64,000 nt of DNA from Symsagittifera roscoffensis (GCF_963678635.1 NC_087063.1:11628368-11692367); one strand, 5' to 3'; positions 50,310 to 59,905 are shown, numbered from the stretch's first letter. Numbers and translations are program-made. The notes: generated by a model from the letters alone, not told the origin.

Positions 50310-50430
50310 GTCCAACCAAGCAATCTGGGCATTTGAAGTCTTTATATGGTTCACAGCCTCTGAAGTCAGATCGAGGCAGATGATGTGCAACCAGCGATCA
50401 CAGACATCGCAGCATATTCATTGAATTTCA
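50310..50430 (-). pseudogene. PHD-like finger in the 5' part of the minus RLE element
   Basis: CCDVCDRWLHIICLDLTSEA and, after a one-base shift, FKCPDCLVG give Cx2C...WxHx2C...Cx2C, the second half of a PHD-type finger. The sister copy has an equivalent finger at 51376-51530, so the domain belongs to this element family. Confidence 0.55.
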
Positions 50431-50574
50431 TCGCCTCGAGGTTGCTGGAAACCACTGGAGGAGCATCTTCTTTCTGACCTCCAGGCCGTCCTGGAAGAGC
50501 ATCTCCGGTGAGGGCTGGGGTAACGGGTCAGGTCAGGATGTTTTCAGAAGTTTGATGCACCGAACAGTTTTGTA

Positions 50575-51190
50575 TGCTGTGTTGAACAGTATTGATCACA
50601 AAGCAAATTTATTTCGTTCAAAATAGTTAAATATAAAAAAAATTTTTTAATTGAAATACGAACGTTTTTGCTATGACTAGCATCATCAGTTATGTACAAG
50701 TAAAAGTCAAGTTATTGCAGTTGAGAAGATTTTAACAATCACAATGATTAGTTTTAAAGCTTATAAATATCTAAGAGTTTTATATAATTTAAAAAAAAAA
50801 TCGGAGATGTTCAGTTCTCTCTCATATTTGATTTCCCGATTTTCTCACCTTTTTTTCGAAATTATTCCTAGGGCCATTTCATATACTTTACTCATTTTGT
50901 ATGTTTAAATTCGAAATTAATCAAATTTCGAATCAAGCTGACATGCATAATATCAGAATAATATTTCAGTGTGAGTTCTCGGCTCCTGTACTCATCGCGC
51001 GTGCTTAGTTGATGGTTGCGTTTACTTTTTTGGAGGGACTCGAATGTTTTTGATTTTTCAACATCACTGCTTTTGTCATTAAATCGTCATTGAAACCTCT
51101 TAAATTGTCCACAGCTTTCTACTACATGCTGTCCTACTGGCGAATTATTCTTAGCTCGGACCTACTGAGCTCGGGTGAGATTGTTCCTTG
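50575..51190 (-). pseudogene. Penelope-like element fragment (GIY-YIG C-terminus and 3' region)
   Basis: Minus-strand reading gives NSPVGQHVVESC, one stop, then EKSKTFESL and NHQLSTRDEYRSRELTLKYY. These match the end of the GIY-YIG endonuclease of Penelope-like elements (compare the same region of the longer copy at 54531-54720). It is followed by an AT-rich 3' region with a hammerhead-like motif at 50655-50690. The fragment sits between the two head-to-head RLE elements. Confidence 0.65.
50655..50690 (-). ncRNA. Hammerhead-like core in the Penelope fragment
   Basis: Minus strand: CTGATGA, then TGCTA-GTCA-TAGCA (a perfect 5-bp stem with 4-base loop), then AAAACGTT. A hammerhead core is CUGANGA, stem II, GAAA. 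Here GAAA has decayed to AAAA. Hammerhead motifs are known in Penelope-like elements. Stems I and III were not identified, so activity is not claimed. Confidence 0.4.
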
Positions 51191-51354
51191 TTTTTGATTT
51201 TTATAATTCGATTTTAAAATTTAAATTAATTTATTTGTCTTTAATTTTTTTTATTTGCTGATTTATAAAATTCCCACTAACCGCTTATCATGGGTTAGTT
51301 CAGTCCCCTAAAATCCAGTCAAAATCCTTTTTTTAACCTTTATGCTGCATCAAG

Positions 51355-51705
51355 ATGAGGAAAAACAACAAAGAGTGTGCAAGCAAAGATTGCTCAAAAC
51401 CTTCAGGACTGATAAATTGGATTAGATTTGATTGTTGTTCTAGTTGGAATCATATCAGTTGTGTAAACTTGTCTCTTAGCGACTCTAAGAAAACCCAAAG
51501 GTGTCAGTGCCCTTTATGCGTTGATGTAAAATCTGTTAATAAAGCAACAATAGGTAATGATTTAGCGCAAGACAATTATGTGAATACAGCCATCTCAAAT
51601 GTCCGAGTACTCAAGAGAGTACCAAAAGACTCGCGAAATCCCTCGGCGGAAAGTCTGTCGGACAAAATAAATGAAATCGTCTACAATGTAGAAGATGTAA
51701 TCTAA
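51355..51705 (+). pseudogene. PHD-finger N-terminal region of the plus RLE element
   Basis: A 116-residue frame starting at ATG 51355. Residues 8-62 form a PHD-like Cys/His finger: CASKDC, then FDCCSSWNHISCVNL, then CQCPLC. It is Lys/Arg/Ser/Asn-rich afterwards. In related elements an N-terminal zinc finger binds target DNA or chromatin; that is inference here. The TAA at 51703 separates it from the RT frame, so the ORF is broken or the finger is a separate product. Confidence 0.6.
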
Positions 51706-51737
51706 TGGCTAATTAATTTTTTTAACGTCGTTCTTAT

Positions 51738-53157
51738 TTGTTTTTGGAGCAACCTAAAAGAATTGAACGCAAACAGACCACGAGCATGAGCTCTTTGATA
51801 AATAAAAAAACTCGAGCAAACGGCGTGTCACTTCCAAAACCCCATCCTCAAGTTTCAAGCCCGCCTCTGAGTGGCCTCGAGCAGAGAATAAAGCTAATAA
51901 GTAGTAGGCTCGATGAAGGAAATGTAAAGAGAGGAATAAGGCTTGCTTTTCCGGATGACAAAATTGCTCCTTTTTCAACTGATAACTATCAAAAGTTGTT
52001 GTCTAAGCACCCTCAGCGAGCCAAATTTGCAGCTCCAAAACCGAAAAATTTCGTCAGTTTTTTCGTAACCGATTTCGACCTTACAGAGAGATAATGGCCT
52101 TTACGATCGGATCAGCAGCAGGTCCTGATAAAACAGTTCCTCAAATTCTTAAAGATCTTGTTAGTAAGTCTAATGGCAGTGAAGGACTTATTTTTTTTTA
52201 AATCGCTTACTATGCTGATAAACCTCATTGGAGATGGCAAAATACCCGAACCCCTAAGACCTTTCTTTTTTGGCGCAAAGCTTATCGCCCTCATATAGAT
52301 AGACGAAGGGTTGAGACCGATTGCCATAGGCAACACGCTGAGACGTATCGCGTCTAAATGCGCTGGAAGCAAGGCCCTCTCCGAGCGACAAAGTTTTTCG
52401 GAAAGGTACAAGCAGGATGCTGTACAAACGAGGAGCAGAAGTAGCTGCACACTCGTTTCGAAACATAATTGAACGCGACAACAATCCAAAATGCACTGTT
52501 CTTTTAAAACTAGATTTTAAGAATGCTTTTAACTCTCTTAATAGAGAAACAATGCTGAATCATGTTTATTCAAATCGCCCCGAATTGTATAATTACACCC
52601 ATTGCGCATATAGTAAACCGAGTCACCTTTTTTACGGAAGCTCTGTCATAAGGTCAGAAGACGGAACTCAGTAAGATGATCCTGTAGCCCCACCCGTTTT
52701 TGCTGAAACAATTCACACACTATTCAAACAGTTGGTGTCGAATTTTAACATCTGGTTTTTAGATGATGGAAATTTAGCCGACGACTATAAGGTAGTTTTC
52801 CGGGACCTTAAAAACATTCTGAAATCGGAACAAACTTACGGCCTGAGCCTGAACACCGAGAAGTGCGAACTTTGTTTTTTGGGACCGGTTACGAGTACAC
52901 AGTATAATTCAATTTTAAGACAATTTCGAAAAATATGCCCCAAAACAAACATAAAAACAAAAGAAGAACTCCTCATTTTAGGATCTCCAATCGGCGAAAT
53001 TTCCCGAAAAAAACTGCCCGACGAAAAAAATAAGGAGCTTGAAAAAATCTCGGATGTCATTGACAAACTAGACGCCCATTACGGTTTTTACCTCCTGAAA
53101 AATTGCTACAAAACTACTATATTTTTTGCGTACGAGCCCTTGTTTTTTGAAAATTGA
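51738..53157 (+). pseudogene. Reverse transcriptase of the plus RLE element
   Basis: Pieces in order: linker (51738-52094); AAGPDKTVPQILKDL (52120-52160) and IPEPLRPFFFGAKLIAL, GLRPIAIGNTLRRIA (52230-52355), with frame changes; VLLKLDFKNAFNSLNRE (motif A, catalytic Asp intact, 52417-52674); IRSEDGTQ, a stop, then DDPVAPPVF (motif B region); IWFLDDGNLADDYKVV (motif C, 52732-53157). FLDDG in place of the usual YADD is typical of this family. At least three frameshifts or stops inactivate it. Confidence 0.75.
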
Positions 53158-53158
53158 T

Positions 53159-54110
53159 TTTATGGAACGCTACGACAAATTACTAAGAAATTCGGTATGC
53201 ACGGTCACTAACGTGAAAATGGATGATAAACAGTTTTTACAAGAAGTTTTCCGGGCAGCCAATCGTGGCTTGGGCGTTTCTTCCGCTCAACTAGTTTTAC
53301 CCGCTTTCTTAGCCTCAGCAGTAGGAGCAAAAGATTCCTTGAGCAAAATCTTTGGTTTGGAGCATGTGGATGGAACCTATGATGATGCGCTTAAACAGTG
53401 GTTTGAACTTGGAAAAAATGAAATGGCTCCGGAAAATGAAATCCAAAAAAGTTTGACCGAGCCGATTTTGACAGCGAAATTGCAGACTTGATTTTGCGAC
53501 TCGAACCAACGGACGTAAAAAGGTTCAACGTGTTCCAAGATAGATTTCGCGCCTAATGGTTGAACTTTATCCCGTACAAAAATTTAAGGTTGACTGTCGA
53601 ACCAACAACTCAGAATTGCAATTGTACTTCGATTAGGCTCAAAAATATGCGAACGGCATAAATGCGTGTGCGGAAAAGACGTTACCCAGGATGGTTGGCA
53701 TGGTCTTTCTTGCCTCAAAAGCGCAGGGAGATTCTCTAGGCATTCAAACCTGAATGCCCTTATAAAGCAGAGTTTATCTTCTACTCACACTCCGTCTGTT
53801 TTAGAACCACGACACCTCTACAGGTTTGACCAGAAGCGACCAGACGGTTTGACGCTCGTTCCATGGGCTGTCGGTAGGCAGCTCTTGTGGGAGGTAACGA
53901 TAGTAGACTGCTTAGCTCCTTGTAGGATTAATGCCGGGTCTGATTGTAACCCTGGTACGGCTGCCGCTGAAGTGGAAGAGCAAAAAAAAATGACAAGTAT
54001 AAAGATCTTGTAGATGATGGATATCTTTTTCAACCGCTAGCTTTTGAGATTCAGGGCGCGACCGGCCCCATCACAGATCCAGAGCAGGCAGCTTTTTAAA
54101 ACAGAGAATC
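53159..54110 (+). pseudogene. C-terminal region and restriction-like endonuclease of the plus RLE element
   Basis: 53159-53491 encodes the connection region (MERYDKLLRNSVC, FRAANRGLGVSSAQLVLPAF). After breaks, 53666-54013 contains CGKDVTQDGWHGLSC (CCHC knuckle, first Cys before this frame) and KRPDGLTLVPWAVGRQLLWE, then VTIVDCLAPC: the RPDG...PW..GR..L.WEVT core of the RLE. LAFEIQGATGPI-like coding continues to about 54100 in another frame. The last part present in the minus copy (RGNA) is absent. Confidence 0.75.
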
Positions 54111-54229
54111 TCCCTGGCAAACAGATTGCGAACGCCGCTTGCGTACTCGGAACAATAAATGACAAAATAAATTTCGACGAAATTTTTTATTTGTAACACT
54201 TGTATATTATAAAAAAAACTAAAATGTTA

Positions 54230-54265
54230 ATTCAAACGTTTTCGCTTATTTTGTGCATCATCAGG
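54230..54265 (-). ncRNA. Hammerhead-like core in the Penelope 3' region
   Basis: Minus strand: CCTGATGA, TGC-ACAAAATAA-GCG, then AAAACGTTTGAATT. This fits CUGANGA, a short stem II (3 bp with one U-G pair) and GAAA followed by ACGTT. It aligns with the motif at 50655-50690, whose stem differs in sequence but still pairs. Stems I and III are not resolved. Confidence 0.4.
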
Positions 54266-54530
54266 AATAAAAATTTTTACAATATTTACAAAACAACCAA
54301 AGATCTGAAACATGAGAAACATGTCTGAAAGGCTCTAAAACTTTTTCATCAATCAAATCTAAACAACTGTAATTACAAAATATAACTACGTAATCATGAA
54401 TAACATTTTCCTGTAAATTTCTGAGATTTTTTAGTTTTTTGTTCTATCATGGTTATAAAAATTCGGTTTGGGAATATTTTTGATTCTGACATGTCAGTTT
54501 TTTAACTATTAGCCATGTTATATATAGACT

Positions 54531-55619
54531 ATAATTTTAGTGTTAATTCTTGGCTCCTGAATTCATCGCGTGTGTTGATCTTCGGCCTCTCCCTCCAAAT
54601 ATGCAAAGCCTCTAGTGGCAGTAGCTTATGGGTGTTAGCTGTTTGGTCTATAATCTCTGACTTCAGCTCAGCAGTACCGCCTACCTCCTTATTACATTCT
54701 AACAAGTGTTGCCCTACTGGGGAGTCCCCTTTGCGGTGTTCATCGACCCTCGTGGCTAAATGTCGGACTGTCTGGTCGACATGCCGACATAGGTGGAATT
54801 TGCACTAGAGGCTTTGCACCTCCAAATATGCAAAGCCTCTAGTGTCAGTAGCTTATGAGTGTTAGCTGTTTGGTCTATAATCTCTGACTTCAGCTCAGCA
54901 GTACCGCCTTACTGGGGAGTCCCCTTTGCGGTGTTCATCGACCCTCGTGGCTAAATGTCGGACTGTCTGGTCGACATGCCGACATAGGTGGAATTTGCAC
55001 TAGAGGCTTTGCACCTCCAAATATGCAAAGCCTCTAGTGTCAGTTGCTTATGAGTTTTAGCTGTTTGGTCTATAATCTCTGACTTCAGCTCAGCAGTACC
55101 GCCTTACTGGGGAGTCCCCTTTGCGGTGTTCATCGACCCTCGTGGCTAAATGTCGGACTGTCTGGTCGACATGCCGACATAGGTGGAATTACATTCACTA
55201 CATGTAAGCTTGTACACCACTTTGGATCTCAGTTCACGAGCAAAGGAAGCTTTGAGGGATGACAAACATGTTTTCAATTTTCTTGTTGTAAAAATTATTT
55301 GTGCCCCGGATATTAGCCGAACCTTTGCAGCTAACAGTTGAGATGGATTGCCTCGATATTGCATTGTAAGAAGGGGTGGCGAGTCTTTCAACCATTTATC
55401 ATTTCTCGGTTCTGATGCCTTCACCTCTGAATTTTTCTTTCCCTCAATAATCTTGTTAAGAGTTTCAAACACTACCCTGACAGACCAATTTTTCAGATAT
55501 TGATTTTCAATCCCTTGCATCCGATTTTTTTCCAATGCCTGGTCAAAATGTTCCCATGTTGAGGTACTTCTGAAAACCTTATGAACCGTCCCCTCAATAA
55601 CGTTTCTTTTGTACTGCAA
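54531..55619 (-). pseudogene. Linker and GIY-YIG endonuclease of the Penelope-like element
   Basis: 55619-55146 encodes the linker and the start of the GIY-YIG domain: KVVYKLTCSECNSTYVGMST. A tandem 8-bp duplication (ATGTCGGC/ATGTCGAC) right after TYVG shifts the frame. Downstream coding (TVRHLATRVDEHRKGDSPVG and, at the end, NTRDEFRSQELTLKL before a TAG at 54531) is the rest of the nuclease, with the expected R-x3-EH and EALHI-type motifs. This tail is present three times because of the local tandem repeat. GIY-YIG nicks DNA to prime reverse transcription in active elements. Confidence 0.8.
54593..55190. repeat. Three tandem copies of the GIY-YIG tail
   Basis: Units start at 54593, 54820 and 55015 (CTCCAAATATGCAAAGCCTC), so the periods are 227 and 195 bp. 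Units 2 and 3 lack the same 32 bp (CCTCCTTATTACATTC and following) present in unit 1. At each internal junction GCACTAGAGGCTTTGCA and TGCAAAGCCTCTAGTG form a 16-bp inverted repeat around a short spacer. Unit 3 joins directly to the rest of the nuclease gene. All three carry the same 8-bp frameshifting duplication. Confidence 0.9.
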
Positions 55620-55625
55620 AGTTTC

Positions 55626-57800
55626 CTAGCCTCTGAAATTCAGAATGGTGCCGGTATCAGTGCGTTTTTGGTACCAACCACATGTGACCTTTTTTGCTGA
55701 ATCCACGTTGACATTTAAGTCCAAAAAGGCCAAATTACCGTTACTATCAAGTTCGTCTATGTTGAACTGCAAGTTTGGATGAAACTGATTGGCAGCCTCG
55801 AGAACTACCCCAGGATCGCCCTTGACCGTTCTAACTGTGTCGTCCACATATCTTGGAAAAACTTTTACACCATTCACAGTCCGATCTGCTTCCTGTTGTT
55901 TTTTGCAAGTCATGCAATACCATACTGTTTCAGCAATGTCTGCGTATTCGGATTCCGATATGTTACCACACCCTAAGTGGTACCAATTCAAACAAATTTC
56001 GCATTCTACCCCTTTTGTCTGATATGTCACCTGTTTCTGACATCTAGGGCACACTTCCTTGTTACCCTCACTCAGCACAGTCAATTTTGGTACTTCTTCT
56101 TTAATGCAGGTTCGTATTCTTTGAGCCACAAATTGGCCAATATTACTGCAAGGGAGGCGCCCATTGCTATACCGTCTTTTTGTACATACCACAAACCATT
56201 GCATTTACACTGTAGCTTACTCACTGCCAAATTCAGTAGTTTTTTCATAGTCTTGCGAAATGTTTCCGGAGGGTTGACTTGCTCATATAATCTCCTCAGG
56301 GCTATTTCAAGCGCTTCCTTGAGCGGGACATTAGCGTACAAACTCTTTACATCAAGGGAGATTATACTCTCGTCAGAGTCCAACTCAGTTTTCTCCAAGT
56401 TCTCCTTGGCCATTTGAGTGTTCGTTTCTATGTTTGCCCCCTCAATTTCATCAAAGTACTTTGCCAATGTTTTATTTAGTTGGTCATATGAGCTACCAGG
56501 TAAAGAAAGGACGGGACGAAGTGGTGTGCCTTGTTTGTGTACTTTTGCTAATCCATACAGCCTAGATGGCTGCACTCCCGTTGATCTCAACCTTGTATAC
56601 AGTGCTTCGCTAATCTCATCCTTCTTTTTCATGGCGAGTAATTCTTTGCTTATGTCTTTTTCAATTTTCTTAATCACGCTGTCTGTCAGATTTACGCTGT
56701 CTGTCAGATTGTCAGAGGGGGTCTGTTTCACATTCTTAGCATATGTCTTTGCAGCTGCTTCAATCTCAAACAATTTTTCTCCGGGTATTCTATTTAACTT
56801 CAGTTCAGACAAAAAACTATCAATGTCAGCAAGGACATGAATTTCATTGATTTTGTCTCGTACCTGATGTTTTGGTACAAAACTTAAGACTTCCCGCACC
56901 CAAAGTGGCGAAATCACTTCATATAAAATTCTAACTGACCTTTCATCCAAATTTTTTAATGGTCGATCCGTTCTTAACGAAAGTTTTTCAAGCTTTCTCT
57001 TGTGTCGGCTTATCAGGTTATTGACACTACACCTTGCTTGCCGGTTCAGATAGAATATTACCGAAGGCCACCACTTATCATCTATACCCCTTCTCACTAC
57101 CCCTTTTGCTTTTACTAGGTTACCCGATGCCTTGGCCCTATCCGCATTTGCCTGGCTTATCTCAGATCTCAAGAGTCTCAGTTGGAAGCTGTGCACCGCT
57201 TGATCCGAAAAAACATCGTTTTCAGGCACGCGAAACCGTAAAAAATCTGGTATAATGTCGTTATCGAGACATTTTCTCAGAAATTTAACTCTCAGGAAAC
57301 TGCTATTAAATTTATTAAAATGTTTTAAATAATCTAATACAAGTTTCCAAGTGAGTTTTCTTTTTAGGACCAATCTAAGGAGTGGTGGTGAAAGCAAAAT
57401 TGCGGTCATCTGTTCTTTGCGATGGTTTCCTAGTCGTCCCTGCAATGGTTTCCTGGTCTGGGCCCGTATCCTTGAGAAAATGCCCGGCAGGTGGTCTCGA
57501 TGGGACAGCACCTCCCGTAGTGACTTCAACTCCCATTCACTTGACTGTTGCAGTTGAAGATATTCTCTGAGGACCGCACGATTCTGTCTCTTTCTTCTTG
57601 AGATAAGGCTACCAGTTGTTTTTATAGCGATTATCTCTGTCTTCCGCAGATCCTCAAAAGTATCTGGTGTGCCCGTTCTCCTGCAGTAGACAATGCCACT
57701 AATTTTTCTTCGCTTCGATTGTAAATACGCCAGTAATTACAATCGAATATATTATATTTTCTCGTGTCGAGTTGCGTTTTCTTTTTGAAGAAACGTAACC
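55626..57800 (-). pseudogene. Penelope-like reverse transcriptase with internal PHD finger
   Basis: The frame is open from about 57800 (no clear start ATG) to 56081, then shifts by one base near 56095-56105 and runs to 55626. N-terminal ~250 residues are helical and basic. RT motifs: SRLYGLAKVHKQGTPLRPVL (fingers), ISLDVKSLYANVPL (motif A, Asp present), GIAMGASLAVILANLWLKEY (motif B), then the insert VCPRCQ...CEICLNWYHLGC...VWYCMTCK (55905-56060), then FPRYVDDTVR (motif C) and NGNLAFLDLNV. The insert is a full C4HC3 PHD pattern with the conserved Trp before the last Cys pair. Other Penelope RTs go from motif B to the YVDD box over a short stretch. No stop occurs within the insert. Confidence 0.82.
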
Positions 57801-58045
57801 CGTATCGATTTTAATTGAAAAGCACTTAAACACTTGTCATCTTCTTTTATCATTATCACTTCCATATCCAAAAAATTCCAAGGATTTTGACTGGAATACG
57901 TGATGAAGGGACTCCTGACTGTAACCTCGGTTACTATGATGCTCTTGACCTTCTGATTAAAGAATAAAAGAAGAGAGTTAAGAGTTAACCCAATTTTTTT
58001 TTCGGCTATGTTGAGTCAGGCTATGTTGCATTTTTTTTCGGCTAT
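57801..58045. other. Junction between the Penelope-like element and the LINE
   Basis: On the plus strand 57886-57966 reads LTGIRDEGTPDCNLGYYDAL followed by DLLIKE and a stop, an open tail of unknown origin, perhaps the 3' end of another retroelement ORF. Then a short duplication: TTTTTTTTCGGCTATGTTG twice (about 57992 and 58032). Confidence 0.35.
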
Positions 58046-58689
58046 GTTGTTGTGATTAACTTATTAAATAGTGTCTTTTAAGATTGAATGAAATGAGGGC
58101 AGCCGTGGTGGCCCTATAATGATTATCCTTGGCGCGAAATCTCTCTTCAGAGCACTTAATTCTCAAGAATATCGAAAGTTTGACTCACCTCTAACTGGAC
58201 CAGAGTTGGCTGATTCTTTGAAGACTGTCTCATCTCGTATTCGATTAATCATATACTGCCAAAGGCTGAAACCTCAAACATCTATCGAGGTTCAAAAAAC
58301 GCTGGACTCCCTGTGGTAGACGTGGTAAAGGATATTGCTTCACGAAAAGGTGACATCAGTGAAAAGTTACAGCAGCTATACAAACGATTGCATCAACCCT
58401 CAGCATTAGAATTAAAAACTTTCTACGTTGTCCTGCGTTACGATGGATACGAAAAAAAATCTGCAAGAAGAAAACACGACTTTCTGCACGTCGAAGGAGA
58501 AACTTCAAGCTAAAGAAACTTGCCGATCAAGAATTGTTTCCTATTCCTGAAAATTTTCGTATTTATTTGAACCCGGGACAAGCGCGAAAAGTCCGAAAGA
58601 AATTGAAGCAATCGAAGCAAAAACCGACCAACTTACGACGAATATTCAAAACTCAAAGACTCAAATCTGTAATAATAGTTTGTTGAAAA

Positions 58690-58895
58690 AACTCTAGTGA
58701 CCACTCTTTTCAGTGAGTTAAGGATTTTGTAATACAATTCTAAAAAGGATTTTCTTGCAGTAATAATATTTTGTGGCTTAAACTCTGGTGACCGCTTTTG
58801 TCAGCGAGTTACAGATTTTGAGTTACAGGATATCTAACGAGTTTGTGGTAAAAAAAATCTAGTGACCGCTCTTGTCAGAGAGTTACGGATTTTTC
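58690..58895 (+). repeat. Short tandem repeats in the LINE 5' leader
   Basis: Three copies of a unit containing AACTCTAGTGACCACTCTTT and CAGTGAGTTAAGGATTTTG, starting near 58690, 58781 and 58857 (spacing about 91 and 76 bp). The core TCTRGTGACCGCT...GTCAG.GAGTTA..GATTTT is conserved in all. Repeated 5' monomers act as promoters in some LINEs; that role is inferred. They lie immediately before the ORF1 ATG at 58914. Upstream (58119-58513) two open frames have no recognised domain. Confidence 0.6.
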
Positions 58896-58913
58896 CAAAG
58901 TAAGTGTTTAGCC

Positions 58914-59905
58914 ATGTCTCATAAAACAAGTCTAAAATCTGCAACAGATGCAGCAAAAGAGGGCCAAAAGTTCTGTAAAACCCGTAAGTTTGAAAATCTG
59001 CCGATGAGGTTAATTTTCACTGCTTCAGTTGTGAAGTCAATTTTCATTTGACAAAAGGCTGTACGGCACTAAATGATGCAGCGCTCCTAGGCGTAAAAGA
59101 GCCGGGAATGAATGCACTTCTTCTGTGCAATGACTGTGTGGCGCGAAAACAGCGAGATCGGATCATAGAATCAGCTGCAAAAATTCAACAACCCAAAGAT
59201 GATAAACAACTGAAATCTCTTCAAACAGAGGTAACAGAAAATAAAAAAGCAAAATCCGAGTTAAAAGAATCCTTCGTAAAGCAACCAATTCCAAAACAAA
59301 CTCATATAGGAGCAGAACATTCAACGCCAAAGAAAACCGTGAAAGCCGAAACCCCCGAAGGCATGTGAGTAAGAGGTGTGCCTGAAAGCACTAGAAAACT
59401 TGCCCGTGAGCGAAATGAGCATGAAATGAAAGAGGTATCCGATTTGATGACGTTTTTATCAATCGAATGTGAGATCACTGAAATAAAACGTATCGGACCC
59501 TATCTCTTGATAGGGTCCGATACGTTTTATTTCAGTGATCTCACATTCGATTGATAAAAACGTCATTAAATCGGATATCTCTTTCATTCATGCTCATTTC
59601 ATTGAAGAGTAAGGACAATAATTTTCAGAGTTGCAAATAAATTCCACGGACGACTGATTCTCCTGTCCATCAGCAATCTTAAGGAGTACGACAAATTAGT
59701 ATTTGTAAGTAAAGAACTCAACGCTGAAGAAGCAAAACAAGAATGTCTGATACTTAAGAAACGCCGAGAAATGATTAAAGCTGGAATATTACGGAAGGAA
59801 CTCAAAATTCGCGACCTGAAATTGTATAAGAAAGACGGAAAGACGAGGAATCGTCGTCATGACTTGCCGCAAACCTTCTTGAAAACAGTACCCACCTACT
59901 TTTGT
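58914..59905 (+). pseudogene. LINE ORF1: Cys/His finger and RRM-like/CTD protein
   Basis: Begins MSHKTSLKSATDAAKEGQKF. After a one-base shift near 59010 it encodes a finger (HCFSCEVNFHLTKGCTAL, then LLCNDC), a Lys/Gln-rich coiled-coil-like linker (59150-59340), and an RRM-like start (RGVPESTRKLARERNEHEMK, ITEIKRIGPYL) after a TGA at 59366. The fold-back at 59412-59600 then interrupts it. Coding resumes with RTIIFRVANKFHGRLILLSI and VFVSKELNAEEAKQECLILK, KKRREMIKAG, the C-terminal part. ORF1 proteins of LINEs bind element RNA. The ORF ends at the ATGTAA at 59909. Confidence 0.65.
59412..59600. repeat. 93-bp fold-back (inverted repeat) inside LINE ORF1
   Basis: Arms 59412-59504 and 59509-59600 are almost perfect inverse complements with a 4-base loop (TCTT). 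The left arm is genuine ORF1 coding (through KRIGPYL); the right arm is its reverse complement, with only a few substitutions and indels. Normal ORF1 coding resumes at about 59618. The structure is either a biological snap-back (template switch during reverse transcription or repair) or a library/assembly artefact. Confidence 0.95.

Larger units (their letters stand above)
47470..50540 (-). mobile_element. RLE-type non-LTR retrotransposon, minus copy
   Basis: Order on the minus strand: PHD-like finger (about 50430-50310), spacer, reverse transcriptase (50290-48690), CCHC knuckle (about 48055-48010) and restriction-like endonuclease (47990-47481). This layout, with a C-terminal PD-(D/E)xK-type RLE, is that of the R2/R4/CRE/HERO-like lineage, which usually inserts at specific targets by target-primed reverse transcription. 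Frameshifts and a lost catalytic Asp show it is inactive. A related copy lies head to head at 51355. Confidence 0.75.
51355..54180 (+). mobile_element. RLE-type non-LTR retrotransposon, plus copy
   Basis: Order on the plus strand: PHD-like finger ORF (51355-51705), reverse transcriptase in several frames (51738-53157), connection region (53159-53491), CCHC remnant and restriction-like endonuclease (53640-54100). Same family as the minus copy at 47470-50540 but clearly diverged, so not a simple inverted duplication. It contains frameshifts and stops and is inactive. Its AT-rich 3' end (about 54160-54200) meets the 3' end of the Penelope-like element. Confidence 0.75.
54200..57800 (-). mobile_element. 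Penelope-like retroelement with PHD-containing RT
   Basis: Minus strand: long N-terminal region and reverse transcriptase (57800-55626, one frameshift), linker (55619-55250), GIY-YIG endonuclease (55240-54531, its tail present three times), then a 3' region with a hammerhead-like motif at 54230-54265. RT followed by GIY-YIG is diagnostic of Penelope-like elements, which use telomerase-related RTs and are not LINE or LTR elements. A frameshift in the RT, an 8-bp duplication in the endonuclease and the tail triplication make it inactive. Confidence 0.85.

Noticed and set aside
55789-56417. Plus-strand frames opposite the Penelope RT (several of 64-146 residues)
   Set aside because: Antisense shadows of a clear minus-strand RT with catalytic motifs.
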